From Prochlorococcus sp. MIT 1307 (lineage in GTDB: Bacteria; Cyanobacteriota; Cyanobacteriia; PCC-6307; Cyanobiaceae), in NCBI RefSeq assembly GCF_034092395.1, contig NZ_CP139301.1:1116001-1180000 (forward strand): 64,000 bases of DNA, given 5' to 3'. Numbering within the stretch: position 1 is the first letter of the stretch; the number at the start of each line of letters is the position of its first letter. Position numbers and translations under genes: made by a program. A model generated the notes under the pieces. The model was not told where the DNA came from. It saw nothing but the letters and a program-made list of their open reading frames with translations, and made no database searches. Shown one piece after another: positions 18,547 through 27,868 of this stretch.

Positions 18547-19881
18547 TCAAACATTAGAAAAAGAAGGTTTTTGAAGCTGAGCCAAATCATCCATCACTCC
18601 ATGATTGGCGGCAGAATGAGCAAGACGAAGTGCGCTCACAACTGAGAGAGCCTTACTGCTCCCATGACCAATGACACAAATACCATTCACTCCAAGCAAA
18701 AGTGCTCCACCATGTTCAGCGTGATCCAAACGTTTCTTAATCCTTTTTAGATTTGTGCGTAGGAATGCTGATCCAACCTTGCCACGTCTTCCTCTTGGTA
18801 ATTCAGCACGAAGAACACCCAACAAAACACTACCTACAGACTCGAGGAATTTAAGTAATACATTCCCTGTAAATCCATCACAAACAACAACATCAAACTC
18901 CCCTGAAAGGACATCTCTACCTTCACAATTGCCCGCAAAGTAAAAACGTTCTTCTTGGTTTAACAATTCATACGTCTGAAGAGCAAGGTCATTACCTTTA
19001 CAAGATTCCTCCCCAATATTTAACAAGCCGATGCGGGGTTTACTTACTTGCAGAACATCCCTCGAATAAATATTCCCAAGCAATGCAAATTGATGCAAAT
19101 AAGTTGGTTTGCAGTCCATATTTGCTCCAACATCAAGCACTAATACTGGTTGACCAGGATCTTTTGTAGGGAAAAGTGCCCCTATCGCAGGGCGATCTAT
19201 GCCTTGTAAACGACCTAAGCGAAAAATCGCCGAAGCCATTAAGGCTCCAGAATTTCCAGCGGAATAAACAGCCAAAGCCTCTCCCTTTTTCACAAGATCC
19301 ATTGCAACGTTGATACTTGCATCACGCTTTCGTCTCACAGCAGTGGCTTCTTCGTGCATTTGAACTGACGGGCCGCTTCCTATGACTTCCAAATGACCTG
19401 CTTGTATTGCAGCCTCAAAAACATCATTAAGCTCCATTTCCTTAGCAGCCGTAATAATCCTTTCAGATTCACCCACAAACTTGATTCGAATCGGGAGTCG
19501 CTGCAATGCCTGAAGACAACCATCAAGTATTTGACCAGGGGCGTTATCACCCCCCATGCCATCAACGGCTATCCAAAGCCGTTCAGAGTTGTCGATGGTC
19601 GATTTACCTAAAGCACTATCTCCACCCTGTAATCGTCGCAGCGGATCAAAAACAAGTGGTTGCAACACATTGCCGGCCATAGAGCCTGCACTAGTAACTA
19701 CTGAACCTGCAACATTTCCAGCTGCCGAAGCAGAATTTGCTGCAGTATCAACAATTGTTGTTACTGCAGCATTCCTGCGATACCAAATCACCAAACGCCT
19801 AATGGCCCTTGGACGATTGGTCTTGATCCTCAGCCCAAAGGCGGAGGATATTTCAGAGTCCTTCTGAACCAATGGAATCAA
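18547..19881 (-). CDS. plsX: phosphate acyltransferase PlsX with an N-terminal extension
   Basis: A 444-residue protein. The catalytic part from about residue 102 (I-A-V-D-G-M-G-G-D-N-A-P) makes acyl-phosphate from acyl-ACP for phospholipid synthesis and contains the typical Y-S-A-G-N-S-G-A-L-M and D-G-F-T-G-N blocks. Ordinary PlsX is about 330-350 residues. Here some 95 residues precede it: a basic R-L-V-I-W-Y-R-R-N segment, then an Ala/Gly/Ser/Val-rich amphipathic stretch. The first start is TTG 19881, overlapping the rpaB end by 29 bases; later TTG/GTG codons are also possible, so the extension length is uncertain. Confidence 0.9.
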   Translation of the reverse strand: MIPLVQKDSEISSAFGLRIKTNRPRAIRRLVIWYRRNAAVTTIVDTAANSASAAGNVAGSVVTSAGSMAGNVLQPLVFDPLRRLQGGDSALGKSTIDNSERLWIAVDGMGGDNAPGQILDGCLQALQRLPIRIKFVGESERIITAAKEMELNDVFEAAIQAGHLEVIGSGPSVQMHEEATAVRRKRDASINVAMDLVKKGEALAVYSAGNSGALMASAIFRLGRLQGIDRPAIGALFPTKDPGQPVLVLDVGANMDCKPTYLHQFALLGNIYSRDVLQVSKPRIGLLNIGEESCKGNDLALQTYELLNQEERFYFAGNCEGRDVLSGEFDVVVCDGFTGNVLLKFLESVGSVLLGVLRAELPRGRRGKVGSAFLRTNLKRIKKRLDHAEHGGALLLGVNGICVIGHGSSKALSVVSALRLAHSAANHGVMDDLAQLQKPSFSNV

Positions 19882-20602
19882 CTATGCGCTGGAACAAATA
19901 GCCCGTGCCCCTTGCGGTAAGAATGAGCTCAGGGTTTGCAGGGTCGTCTTCCAGTTTGGAACGCAACCTTGAAATATGCACATCCACCACCCTTGTATCT
20001 ACATGACGCTCTGGGGTATAGCCCCAAACTTCCTTAAGTATTTCTCCTCGACTGAAGGGCTCTCCTGATCTGCTAACTAGTAACTCCAACAAACTGAACT
20101 CCATCCCAGTCAAGCGAATACGCTCATCTCCACGAAAAACCTTGCGCTTATTGGTATCAATACGCAAATTTGTCACTTGAATAACTCCAGAATTAGGTAT
20201 TCCAGCAATGTGATCTTTCTCCACACGACGAAGAACACACCGAATACGAGCTTCTAATTCCTTAGGGCTAAATGGCTTTACTACATAATCATCAGCACCT
20301 AATTCGAGCCCAGTAATTCGGTCTGCAACATCTCCCAGCGCAGTAAGCATCACAATGGGTACATCAGACTCCTTGCGCAATTCCTGGCAAACACCATACC
20401 CATCAAGCTTCGGCATCATCACATCAAGAACTACTAAATCAGGTTCAGAATTCCTGAAAAGCGCAAGTGCTTCATTCCCATCACAAGCAGTGACCACTTG
20501 GTACCCGATCATTGATAAGCGGGTTTCAAGTATCCGTCGAATGCTGGCCTCATCGTCAGCCACGAGGATGGTTTCCTTAGATGCTGAACTGTTGCCCGTC
20601 AT
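19853..20602 (-). CDS. rpaB: OmpR-family response regulator RpaB
   Basis: A 249-residue two-domain regulator: receiver domain in residues 10-125 with phospho-acceptor D60 (V-V-L-D-V-M-M-P) and the conserved V-K-P-F lysine, and a winged-helix output domain ending R-G-T-G-Y-L-F. The C-terminal sequence T-P-E-R-H-V-D-T-R-V-V-D-V-H-I-S-R-L is that of RpaB/Ycf27, the essential cyanobacterial high-light and redox regulator that binds HLR1 sites. ATG start. It overlaps plsX by 29 bases, so the lipid gene may share its transcript. Its usual kinase gene, nblS/hik33, is not in the window. Confidence 0.93.
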   Translation of the reverse strand: MTGNSSASKETILVADDEASIRRILETRLSMIGYQVVTACDGNEALALFRNSEPDLVVLDVMMPKLDGYGVCQELRKESDVPIVMLTALGDVADRITGLELGADDYVVKPFSPKELEARIRCVLRRVEKDHIAGIPNSGVIQVTNLRIDTNKRKVFRGDERIRLTGMEFSLLELLVSRSGEPFSRGEILKEVWGYTPERHVDTRVVDVHISRLRSKLEDDPANPELILTARGTGYLFQRIVDSIGSEGL

Positions 20603-20708
20603 GTCTTCTATGGCTGTGGCGGCAAAAGCGGCTCAATCTTAGATAACCCTCTAGAAGGCCCCAAAAAGGTCATCCTTATTCAAGCAAAGCCAACCCTACT
20701 TACTTTAA

Positions 20709-22106
20709 GTGTCTCGCCTTGCATCCATCTATATCTGTCAAAGCTGTGGAGCCCAAACTCGACAGTTCTTTGGTCGATGTTCCAATTGCGGAGATTGGAA
20801 TTCAATAGTTGAACAAGCTGTCTCTTCGGTTAACAGTAAGAGCAATCAAAGAAAGCCTCATTCTTTCAAAGACCCACGGCCACAACTATCTGAACCAATT
20901 GGTGCCCTTAAAGAAAAAGCATTAGATCGCCTCACGAGTGGATATGGCGAATTCGATCGTGTCCTTGGTGGAGGCTTAGTCCCTGGCTCACTTGTCCTTG
21001 TGGGAGGTGATCCTGGTATCGGTAAGAGCACACTTCTTTTACAGAGCGCAACAACCATGGCGCTTCAGCAATCAGTTCTGTATGTGAGTGCCGAAGAGTC
21101 AGCACAACAAGTGCGATTGCGCTGGAAGCGACTGCAAGGGCCTGAATCCAATCTTCAATTACTTGCAGAAACAAGCTTGGAACTAGTTCTTCAGGAACTT
21201 GAGGCCCTTCAGCCAGCAGTAGCCATCATCGACAGTATTCAAGCCTTACATGATGAACATCTCTCTGGAGCACCAGGCTCCGTTGGGCAAGTTAGGGAGT
21301 GTTCATCTGCATTACAGCGATTAGCAAAACAACAAAACACTTCCTTATTGCTCGTTGGACATGTAACGAAAGAAGGAATGCTTGCTGGCCCAAAAGTTCT
21401 GGAACATTTGGTTGACGTGGTGCTGACTTTTGAAGGAGATAGATACGCAAGCCACAGATTGTTACGAGCTGTAAAGAATCGTTACGGAGCAACTCATGAG
21501 CTTGGAATTTTCGAAATGCAGGGCAATGGACTAATCGAAGTAACAAATCCCAGTGAAATATTTCTCAACAGAAAATCCGCAGCTGGAGTTGCCACCATTG
21601 TGGCTTGTGAAGGGAATAGATCACTAGCTGTCGATCTGCAAGCCCTAATAAGTGCAACTACTTATGCCAGCCCAAGAAGAACTGCAACAGGAGTGGAAAC
21701 AAACAGACTTCATCAGATCTTGGCAGTACTTGAAAAACATATGGGTTTAGCTTTATCTCGACATGACTGCTATCTCGCAGTGGCAGGAGGGTTAGAAGTC
21801 GAAGAACCTGCCGCAGATCTTGGAATCGCAACAGCAGTTATATCTAGCTACAGAGATCTGATCCTGCCGGAGGGCACTGTTCTGATTGGTGAACTCGGAT
21901 TAGGAGGTCAATTACGTCCAGTTGGACAAATTCAACAAAGACTTCAAGAAGCAGAACGTCTTGGTTTCCAAAGAGCTGTTTTCCCAAAAGGGAGTGGGTT
22001 GGAGCAAATGCAAACTGAAGTCAAATTGCAGTGTTTTGAAGCATCAAATATCAGTGAGGCACTAGTAATGGCGTTAGGTGTAGATCTAGAGAATGATCAA
22101 AATTGA
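20709..22106 (+). CDS. radA: DNA repair protein RadA/Sms
   Basis: A 465-residue RecA-related helicase that extends recombination intermediates. Order of domains: C4 zinc finger (C-Q-S-C-G-A ... C-S-N-C-G-D-W) in residues 10-32, RecA-like ATPase with Walker A G-G-D-P-G-I-G-K-S-T, the K-N-R-Y-G motif near residue 258, and a Lon-protease-like C-terminal domain. The GTG at 20709 puts the zinc finger at the expected distance. It is divergent from rpaB (106-base spacer) and convergent with ycf3, ten bases apart. Confidence 0.95.
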   Translation: MSRLASIYICQSCGAQTRQFFGRCSNCGDWNSIVEQAVSSVNSKSNQRKPHSFKDPRPQLSEPIGALKEKALDRLTSGYGEFDRVLGGGLVPGSLVLVGGDPGIGKSTLLLQSATTMALQQSVLYVSAEESAQQVRLRWKRLQGPESNLQLLAETSLELVLQELEALQPAVAIIDSIQALHDEHLSGAPGSVGQVRECSSALQRLAKQQNTSLLLVGHVTKEGMLAGPKVLEHLVDVVLTFEGDRYASHRLLRAVKNRYGATHELGIFEMQGNGLIEVTNPSEIFLNRKSAAGVATIVACEGNRSLAVDLQALISATTYASPRRTATGVETNRLHQILAVLEKHMGLALSRHDCYLAVAGGLEVEEPAADLGIATAVISSYRDLILPEGTVLIGELGLGGQLRPVGQIQQRLQEAERLGFQRAVFPKGSGLEQMQTEVKLQCFEASNISEALVMALGVDLENDQN

Positions 22107-22116
22107 GAACATGGAA

Positions 22117-22635
22117 TTAAATAATGTCAATTTTGCTTCGACCAGTTGTTTTAAGCCAGTTTTCAATTTCTAAATAACCACCCGGATAAAGCCTCACTGC
22201 CTTAGTCCAAACTTCTGCAGCCTGGTCGAACCATCTATCTGATTCATCCTGATTACCAGCTTCTTGCTCCTGACGGCCTCGTTTTTCATAAATAAGACCC
22301 ATATTCTTCAAACAAGAAGGTTGCTTAGGGTTTTCATCTAGAGCTTTCTTATACGTCTCCAAAGCTAGATCCTCATCTCCATTACTCATATAAATAATTG
22401 CCATGTTTTTGAGCGTCTCGCTTCTATCAGCTGGATTCTCCTCAAGCCTCAGACTTTCTTCATAATTCTCCAGAGCTTCTGAATAATCCCCATCATTCTG
22501 GGCTGATAAGCCATCTCGGTAATAGACATAGGCTTTCTTTTGTTGAGAATCGATCGGCATCATTTTGACAATCATCTCTGCCATCACTGTGAAGGCCTTA
22601 TCGATTGGATTGTCTTGTTCTCGACTACGAGGCAT
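22117..22635 (-). CDS. ycf3: photosystem I assembly protein Ycf3
   Basis: A 172-residue protein built from three tetratricopeptide repeats ([36 protein letters not shown]). It is a thylakoid-surface chaperone for PSI assembly. Length and sequence match cyanobacterial and plastid Ycf3. ATG start at 22635. It is divergent from the P-type ATPase gene. Confidence 0.95.
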   Translation of the reverse strand: MPRSREQDNPIDKAFTVMAEMIVKMMPIDSQQKKAYVYYRDGLSAQNDGDYSEALENYEESLRLEENPADRSETLKNMAIIYMSNGDEDLALETYKKALDENPKQPSCLKNMGLIYEKRGRQEQEAGNQDESDRWFDQAAEVWTKAVRLYPGGYLEIENWLKTTGRSKIDII

Positions 22636-22718
22636 GACCGCGGTAAATCAACAATTTGTTTAACCATCCTGCCGCTATTCAAAGCTGGTTGGTTAAGCAG
22701 GCTTAGTTTTTTGATGAG

Positions 22719-22736
22719 GAGATGTATATATATCTC
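22719..22736. promoter_or_regulatory. AT-rich inverted repeat between ycf3 and the copper ATPase gene
   Basis: GAGAT, eight bases GTATATAT, then ATCTC: an imperfect operator-like palindrome centred in the 137-base divergent spacer. It may include a -10 box for either gene. A copper-responsive operator is possible but untested. Confidence 0.3.
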
Positions 22737-22772
22737 TCGATTCACTAATTTGTAAAAGCATCTCACCAAGCC

Positions 22773-25088
22773 TTGAGCATTAAAAATCGCTCTAATCAAA
22801 ATTCCCTGCTACTAGATGTAGAAGGCATGAAATGCGGTGGCTGCGTCAGCTCCGTAGAACGATGTCTTCTTTCACATCCGAGCATTGCAAAAGCGAGTGT
22901 GAATTTGGTTAATCGAACCGCTTGGATTGATCTCAAAGATGCTGGACAAGAACTTGATCCCATCCTGAAATCTCTTTCTGATCTTGGTTTTCCCTCTAAG
23001 CCAAGATCAGTGTCACCTTTAGCAATACCTGATCCATCAGAACTTAGTGCAATTGATAAATGGTGGAGTCAATGGCGCCAACTGATCGTAGCGATGTTTT
23101 TGCTACTGCTTTCAGTTCTTGGGCACCTTGCAGATGGAGGCCAACTCCATCTACCAATATTGGGCTCACTACCCTTTCATGCAAGTCTTGCAACATTTGC
23201 ACTAATAGGTCCAGGACGACAAATTATTAAAGGAGGGGCGAAGGCAGCAATGGCTTTAGCTCCAAGTATGGATACGTTGGTTGGCCTAGGAGTAAGCAGC
23301 GCATACTTCGCGAGCCTTGTTGCATTGATCTGGCCAAATGTTGGTTGGCCATGCTTTTTCAACGAACCAGTAATGCTTCTTGGTTTTGTTCTGTTAGGAA
23401 GGTTTTTAGAAGAGAGAGCCCGTTTTAGAACAAACCTTGCAATCAAACAATTAGCCAAACTTCAACCAGAAACAGCAAGACTTATTGTTGGAAAAGACGA
23501 AACCCGTGAAGTCAGAGTTGGTGCATTAAGACCTGGAGAGAAACTGCAATTACTGGCAGGGGATCGAATACCAGTGGATGGAATTGTTATTGAAGGTAAT
23601 TCCGCCGTAGATATTTCAAGCCTCACTGGTGAGCCATTGCCATTAGAAGCATCTAAAGGAACAGAACTTCTCTCTGGAAGCTTGAATCTAGAGGGCAACC
23701 TAATAGTGGAAGTACAGCGAATAGGGGCTGAAACAGCCTTGGCTCGCATTATTGGTTTAGTAGAAGAAGCACAAGCCAGAAAAGCACCTATTCAAGGTTT
23801 AGCTGATCGTGTGGCAGGCAAGTTTTGCTATGGAGTTGTAGGCCTAGCAGCCACAACATTTCTTTTCTGGTGGCAAGTTGGCGCACGTATATGGCCAAAA
23901 GTTCTTTATGCGTCAGGGCAAGGTTTTTTACCTGGGCATGAGCATGGACTCCATTCAACCCTAGGAAGTAATGCAGAAAGCCCATTAGGTTTGGCGCTGC
24001 AATTAGCAATAGCTGTTCTCGTTATCGCTTGCCCTTGCGCACTAGGCCTAGCCACTCCAACAGTAATAACAGTGGCCTCGGGACAAGCAGCCCGTCGTGG
24101 ATGGCTCTTTCGAGGAGGAGATGTAATTGAAATGGCCGCATCTCTTAATCAGATTGTATTCGACAAAACAGGCACTCTCACCATTGGAAGGCCATTAGTG
24201 AAGGGCTTTGTTAACTCAAAGAATCAAAGTCAAATGTTGCAACTTGCTGCCAGTCTGGAAGAAAGTAGTCGACATCCTCTTGCGCATGCAATCCTTCAAG
24301 AAGCACAAAGACAAAATATAAAGCTGCTGAGTTCACGCAATATTCGTACTTTTCCAGGTAAAGGATTATCAGGAGAGTTACATGGCATTGATGGCACTAT
24401 TCGTCTTGGAACACTCGAATGGCTAGAAAGTGAAGGAGTTAAATGGGATTTTGATATTAAGGGAAAAAATATTAAAGAAGAAACAGTTGTAGCTGTTTCT
24501 CAAGGGACAAAACTATTGGGTCTAATACTTATTAATGATCAAGTTAGAAAAAATGTAGATGTTGCACTTAATCGCCTTAGAAACAATGGATTGATCTTGC
24601 ACATGATGAGTGGTGATAGAAAAGAGGCAGTGCAAAAACTTGGTGAACAACTCTCTTTTCATTCAAATCAACTTTCTTGGAAACTTCTACCAGATCAAAA
24701 ACTAAATAAACTGGAGGAGCTTAAAACAAATGGTTCCATTGCAATGGTTGGTGATGGAATCAATGATGCCCCTGCACTGGCAGCCTCTGATCTAGGGATT
24801 GCCATAGGAACTGGGACACAAATAGCCCAAGAGTCTGCTGACCTACTTTTATTAGGAGATCGTCTTGAAGATTTACCCGATGCTCTCTTATTAGCCAGAA
24901 AAACAATGAATAAAATCAAGCAAAATCTTAGCTGGGCTTTTGGTTATAACTTAATCGCTTTGCCAATTGCTGCTGGAGTATTGCTCCCTAAGTATGGATT
25001 ATTACTATCTCCTCCAATTGCAGCACTTTTAATGGCTATTAGTTCAATCACAGTAGTTCTAAATGCTTTATCATTACGTACATCATGA
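22773..25088 (+). CDS. copper-transporting P1B-type ATPase (CtaA/PacS family)
   Basis: A 771-residue membrane pump. An N-terminal heavy-metal domain has the G-M-K-C-G-G-C site (Cys 21 and 24). The phosphatase loop T-G-E is at 285-287, the membrane metal site A-C-P-C-A-L at 419-424, the phosphorylated Asp464 in D-K-T-G-T-L, then the R-H-P-L motif and G-D-G-I-N-D-A. The C-P-C motif indicates Cu(I). In cyanobacteria such pumps supply plastocyanin and cytochrome oxidase; whether this is the plasma- or thylakoid-membrane form is unclear. The TTG start is required to keep the metal domain. The stop overlaps tmk as ATGA. Confidence 0.92.
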   Translation: MSIKNRSNQNSLLLDVEGMKCGGCVSSVERCLLSHPSIAKASVNLVNRTAWIDLKDAGQELDPILKSLSDLGFPSKPRSVSPLAIPDPSELSAIDKWWSQWRQLIVAMFLLLLSVLGHLADGGQLHLPILGSLPFHASLATFALIGPGRQIIKGGAKAAMALAPSMDTLVGLGVSSAYFASLVALIWPNVGWPCFFNEPVMLLGFVLLGRFLEERARFRTNLAIKQLAKLQPETARLIVGKDETREVRVGALRPGEKLQLLAGDRIPVDGIVIEGNSAVDISSLTGEPLPLEASKGTELLSGSLNLEGNLIVEVQRIGAETALARIIGLVEEAQARKAPIQGLADRVAGKFCYGVVGLAATTFLFWWQVGARIWPKVLYASGQGFLPGHEHGLHSTLGSNAESPLGLALQLAIAVLVIACPCALGLATPTVITVASGQAARRGWLFRGGDVIEMAASLNQIVFDKTGTLTIGRPLVKGFVNSKNQSQMLQLAASLEESSRHPLAHAILQEAQRQNIKLLSSRNIRTFPGKGLSGELHGIDGTIRLGTLEWLESEGVKWDFDIKGKNIKEETVVAVSQGTKLLGLILINDQVRKNVDVALNRLRNNGLILHMMSGDRKEAVQKLGEQLSFHSNQLSWKLLPDQKLNKLEELKTNGSIAMVGDGINDAPALAASDLGIAIGTGTQIAQESADLLLLGDRLEDLPDALLLARKTMNKIKQNLSWAFGYNLIALPIAAGVLLPKYGLLLSPPIAALLMAISSITVVLNALSLRTS

Positions 25089-25738
25089 AGGGCCGTTTTC
25101 TCGTTTTTGAGGGAATAGATGGTTGTGGAAAAAGCACACAAATAAATCAACTTATCAACTGGCTTCCAACTAGTGGCTTAATGCCTCAAAATTCTGTCCT
25201 ACACGTCACACGTGAGCCAGGAGGAACTGCTCTTGGAAATGCACTAAGGGAATTACTACTTCACCCACCAAAAGAAATTTTACCTGGTTCGTTATCAGAA
25301 TTATTATTATATTCAGCAGATCGTGCACAACATGTTTTAGAAGTAATTACCCCAGCTCTAGAAAATGGAGATTGGATCATTAGTGACCGTTTTAGTGGCT
25401 CTACCATCGCCTACCAAGGTTATGGAAGAGAGCTAAATCTTGATTTAATACTTCAGCTCGAAAAAATCGCCACACAAGGTTTAGTTCCTGACATAACTTT
25501 TTGGCTCGATTTATCAGTTGAAGAAAGTCTGGATAGACGAAAAAATACCAATCATGATCGAATTGAATCAGAAGGTGCAACTTTCTTAGGCAGAGTGGCT
25601 AATGGTTTTGATGTCCTAGCCAAAGAGCGCAATTGGACAAGGGTCCCAGCCAACCTTCCCAAAGAGGTAGTTGCTAAAAAAATCAAAGAATCATTATCTA
25701 TAAAGATCACTGGGAAAAGGATTAGTTCAAATGGTTAA
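25085..25738 (+). CDS. tmk: thymidylate kinase
   Basis: A 217-residue kinase that converts dTMP to dTDP. The P-loop is F-E-G-I-D-G-C-G-K-S-T, the D-R-F/Y motif is S-D-R-F-S-G-S-T-I-A-Y-Q-G-Y-G-R, and T-R-E-P-G-G-T lies near residue 42. ATG overlaps the stop of the ATPase gene by four bases, and the 3' end overlaps holB by eight, so the three are co-translated. Confidence 0.95.
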   Translation: MKGRFLVFEGIDGCGKSTQINQLINWLPTSGLMPQNSVLHVTREPGGTALGNALRELLLHPPKEILPGSLSELLLYSADRAQHVLEVITPALENGDWIISDRFSGSTIAYQGYGRELNLDLILQLEKIATQGLVPDITFWLDLSVEESLDRRKNTNHDRIESEGATFLGRVANGFDVLAKERNWTRVPANLPKEVVAKKIKESLSIKITGKRISSNG

Positions 25739-26711
25739 AGAACTATCCCAACAACTTTTTGATGATGTCATAAATCAAAATACAGCTGTTTCATTATTAA
25801 GTGTTGCTCTAAAAAAAAATCAGATTGCTCCAGCATATTTATTTAGCGGGCCTAGCGGCGTAGGACGAAGTCTTACAGCACGTCGTTTTCTAGAGGGGCT
25901 AATTACAGGAGGTATTCCTGAAATACGCGAGAGAAGGCGTGTGGAAGCATTAAATCATCCTGATCTCATTTGGATTGAGCCTACTTATCTCCATCAAGGC
26001 AAATTAATACCACAATCTAATGCCAGCAATGAGACAATTAGCCGACGCAACCCACCTCAAATAAGGTTAGAGCAAATAAAAGCAATAAAGGCCTTTCTTA
26101 GCAAGAAACCCTTAGAAGCAGATTTAGGCATGGTTGTAATTGATGCATTCGAAATGATGAACGAATCTGCATCAAATGCACTGCTAAAAACTCTTGAAGA
26201 GCCTAGAAACGGAACATTAATCTTAATCACAGAAAAACCCGAAAGTATACTTGATACAATTAGATCACGGTGTCAGATAATACCATTTAACAGATTAAAT
26301 AAAGAAGCTATTGAGAAAGTTTTGTCCAAAATTAAATCGATGAAAATGCCTGATATTGAGTATGCACTTCAACAGAAAGAATTAATTAATCTTTCCAATG
26401 GTTCACCAGGAGCATTAATAAAGAACATAGAAATTTGGCAAGAATTCCCTCAAGAACTTTGGGATTCCCTAAAAACCCTCCCTCAACAACCAATAGAAGC
26501 ATTATCACTAGCCAGGGATATAACCGACCAACTGGATATTCAGCAACAACTCTGGTTAATTAATTGGCTGCAATATTATCTTTGGCGTCAAAATAATGAT
26601 GCGATACCTATCAGGAAACTAGAGATTCTTCGCTCACAACTTAATTCTTTTGTTCAACCACGATTAGCATGGGAAGTTACGCTGCTAAGAATAATTCAAG
26701 CAATTACTTAA
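25731..26711 (+). CDS. holB: DNA polymerase III delta' subunit
   Basis: A 326-residue clamp-loader subunit. The N-terminus has an AAA-type P-loop-like motif ([10 protein letters not shown]) and the later S-R-C sensor motif (I-R-S-R-C-Q). [15 protein letters not shown] is characteristic of the HolB/DnaX fold. It overlaps tmk by eight bases, and its stop shares four bases with the convergent rpaA stop. Confidence 0.9.
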   Translation: MVKELSQQLFDDVINQNTAVSLLSVALKKNQIAPAYLFSGPSGVGRSLTARRFLEGLITGGIPEIRERRRVEALNHPDLIWIEPTYLHQGKLIPQSNASNETISRRNPPQIRLEQIKAIKAFLSKKPLEADLGMVVIDAFEMMNESASNALLKTLEEPRNGTLILITEKPESILDTIRSRCQIIPFNRLNKEAIEKVLSKIKSMKMPDIEYALQQKELINLSNGSPGALIKNIEIWQEFPQELWDSLKTLPQQPIEALSLARDITDQLDIQQQLWLINWLQYYLWRQNNDAIPIRKLEILRSQLNSFVQPRLAWEVTLLRIIQAIT

Positions 26712-27496
26712 GCGCTAGCTCGCTCTTCTTCCTCTTGACGTTCTTTACGAGTTTTCGCTAATAAATCTTGTATGTCTTTAATCTCTGCTCCTGTAGGTAA
26801 TTCAAGGCAATATCCAGCACCGTAAACGGTTTTAATAAAGCGTGGCTTACGAGGGTCAGGCTCTAATTTGGTACGCAAATGCCTTACATGTACTCTTATG
26901 GTTTCAATATCATCATCAGGTTCATATCCCCAAACTTCTTTCAGTATTAAAGACGGTGCAACTGTCTGTCCATGTCGCTGAAGCAAGCAATGAAGTAATT
27001 CAAACTCAAGATGAGTCAACCTCACGGGACGCTCAAACCAAATTGCTTCAAACCTTTCTGGAACAAGGGTTAATGGACCATAATTAAGTATCTCCTGATG
27101 GGTACTACTTCCTATAGGTGCTCTATCTGTTCTGCGTAAAAGTGCTTTGATTCTGACTTGTAATTCTTCTAAATCAAAAGGCTTTGTTAAATAATCATCA
27201 GCTCCAGAATTAAATCCACTGACCTTATCTTTCGTGCCGCCCAAGGCAGTCAACATAAGAATTGGAATACCAGAAGTTCTTTCGTCTCTCCTCAAACGCT
27301 GACAAAGCGTAAGGCCATCTACTTTAGGGAGCATCAAATCAAGAACGATCAAGTCAGGTGAATACTGAAGCGCAAGAGCCTGACCTTTAATTCCATCTGC
27401 TGCACTCTGAACATCAAAACCACTGTGTACTAAATGACCTGTCACAAGATCACGCATGTCTTGGTCGTCTTCGATCAGCAAGATGCAAGGCTTCAT
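26708..27496 (-). CDS. rpaA: OmpR-family response regulator RpaA
   Basis: A 262-residue regulator with receiver domain (phospho-acceptor D53 in V-L-D-L-M-L-P-K) and a winged-helix domain whose end reads [15 protein letters not shown], then [10 protein letters not shown]. That sequence and the 20-residue acidic/basic tail identify RpaA, the output regulator of the KaiC clock through SasA. In Prochlorococcus the clock is reduced (no KaiA), but RpaA is kept. ATG start with a 278-base upstream region before tRNA-Asn. Confidence 0.93.
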   Translation of the reverse strand: MKPCILLIEDDQDMRDLVTGHLVHSGFDVQSAADGIKGQALALQYSPDLIVLDLMLPKVDGLTLCQRLRRDERTSGIPILMLTALGGTKDKVSGFNSGADDYLTKPFDLEELQVRIKALLRRTDRAPIGSSTHQEILNYGPLTLVPERFEAIWFERPVRLTHLEFELLHCLLQRHGQTVAPSLILKEVWGYEPDDDIETIRVHVRHLRTKLEPDPRKPRFIKTVYGAGYCLELPTGAEIKDIQDLLAKTRKERQEEEERASA

Positions 27497-27519
27497 TAGA
27501 TCGGAGTCTGGGCTGAATG

Positions 27520-27543
27520 AGTAACAAGCAAAATGCTGTTACT
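27520..27543. promoter_or_regulatory. inverted repeat upstream of rpaA
   Basis: AGTAACA and TGTTACT, 7-base arms separated by 10 bases, 24-47 bases before the rpaA ATG. The GTTAC core resembles half of an RpaB-type HLR1 element but the arrangement is inverted rather than direct. The rest of 27544-27738 shows nothing I can name; a 65-codon plus-strand ORF there looks accidental. Confidence 0.3.
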
Positions 27544-27738
27544 TGTACTTTTACAGATTCTCTCAAGGTGTGTGTTGCCATGCAGAATTGACTTCGAGCT
27601 CACGATGTCTAGAAAATCGAGTGCAAGTCTTTCACTGACAAGGTTTTTGTCTTATCAACAACAACAGCTCATACGCTCTCTCTTTAGAAAGTCTTCCAAA
27701 TCTGTCCATGGTCTGTTGTGGATTTGCTGAACTTAAAA

Positions 27739-27770
27739 ACAAAACCACAGTTTTTAAACTGTGGTTTTGT
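27739..27770. terminator. strong hairpin after tRNA-Asn
   Basis: A perfect 15-base stem (27739-27753 with 27756-27770) and a two-base apex, with A-runs on one side and T-runs on the other. It lies five bases past the 3' end of tRNA-Asn and fits a terminator, possibly acting in both directions. Confidence 0.8.
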
Positions 27771-27774
27771 AAAA

Positions 27775-27846
27775 CTCCCCGGGCGGGATTCGAACCTGCG
27801 ACCAATCGATTAACAGTCGACCGCTCTACCGCTGAGCTACCGAGGA
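27775..27846 (-). tRNA. trnN: tRNA-Asn (anticodon GTT)
   Basis: A 72-base cloverleaf on the minus strand. The acceptor stem pairs TCCTCGG with CCGGGGA (one G-T pair) and the discriminator is G. The D-loop contains AGCTCAGCGGTAGAGC, the anticodon loop ACTGTTAATC gives GTT, and the T-arm is GCAGGTTCGAATCCTGC. CCA is not encoded. It lies only 22 bases after the ABC ATPase gene, so a shared transcript is possible, and a hairpin follows. Confidence 0.97.
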
Positions 27847-27868
27847 TGGAACGGGTTGAACCTAGCCC

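Noticed and set aside
27533-27730. A 65-codon plus-strand ORF upstream of rpaA
   Set aside because: Low-complexity Ser/Gln/Leu composition, no ribosome site, lies antisense to a promoter region.
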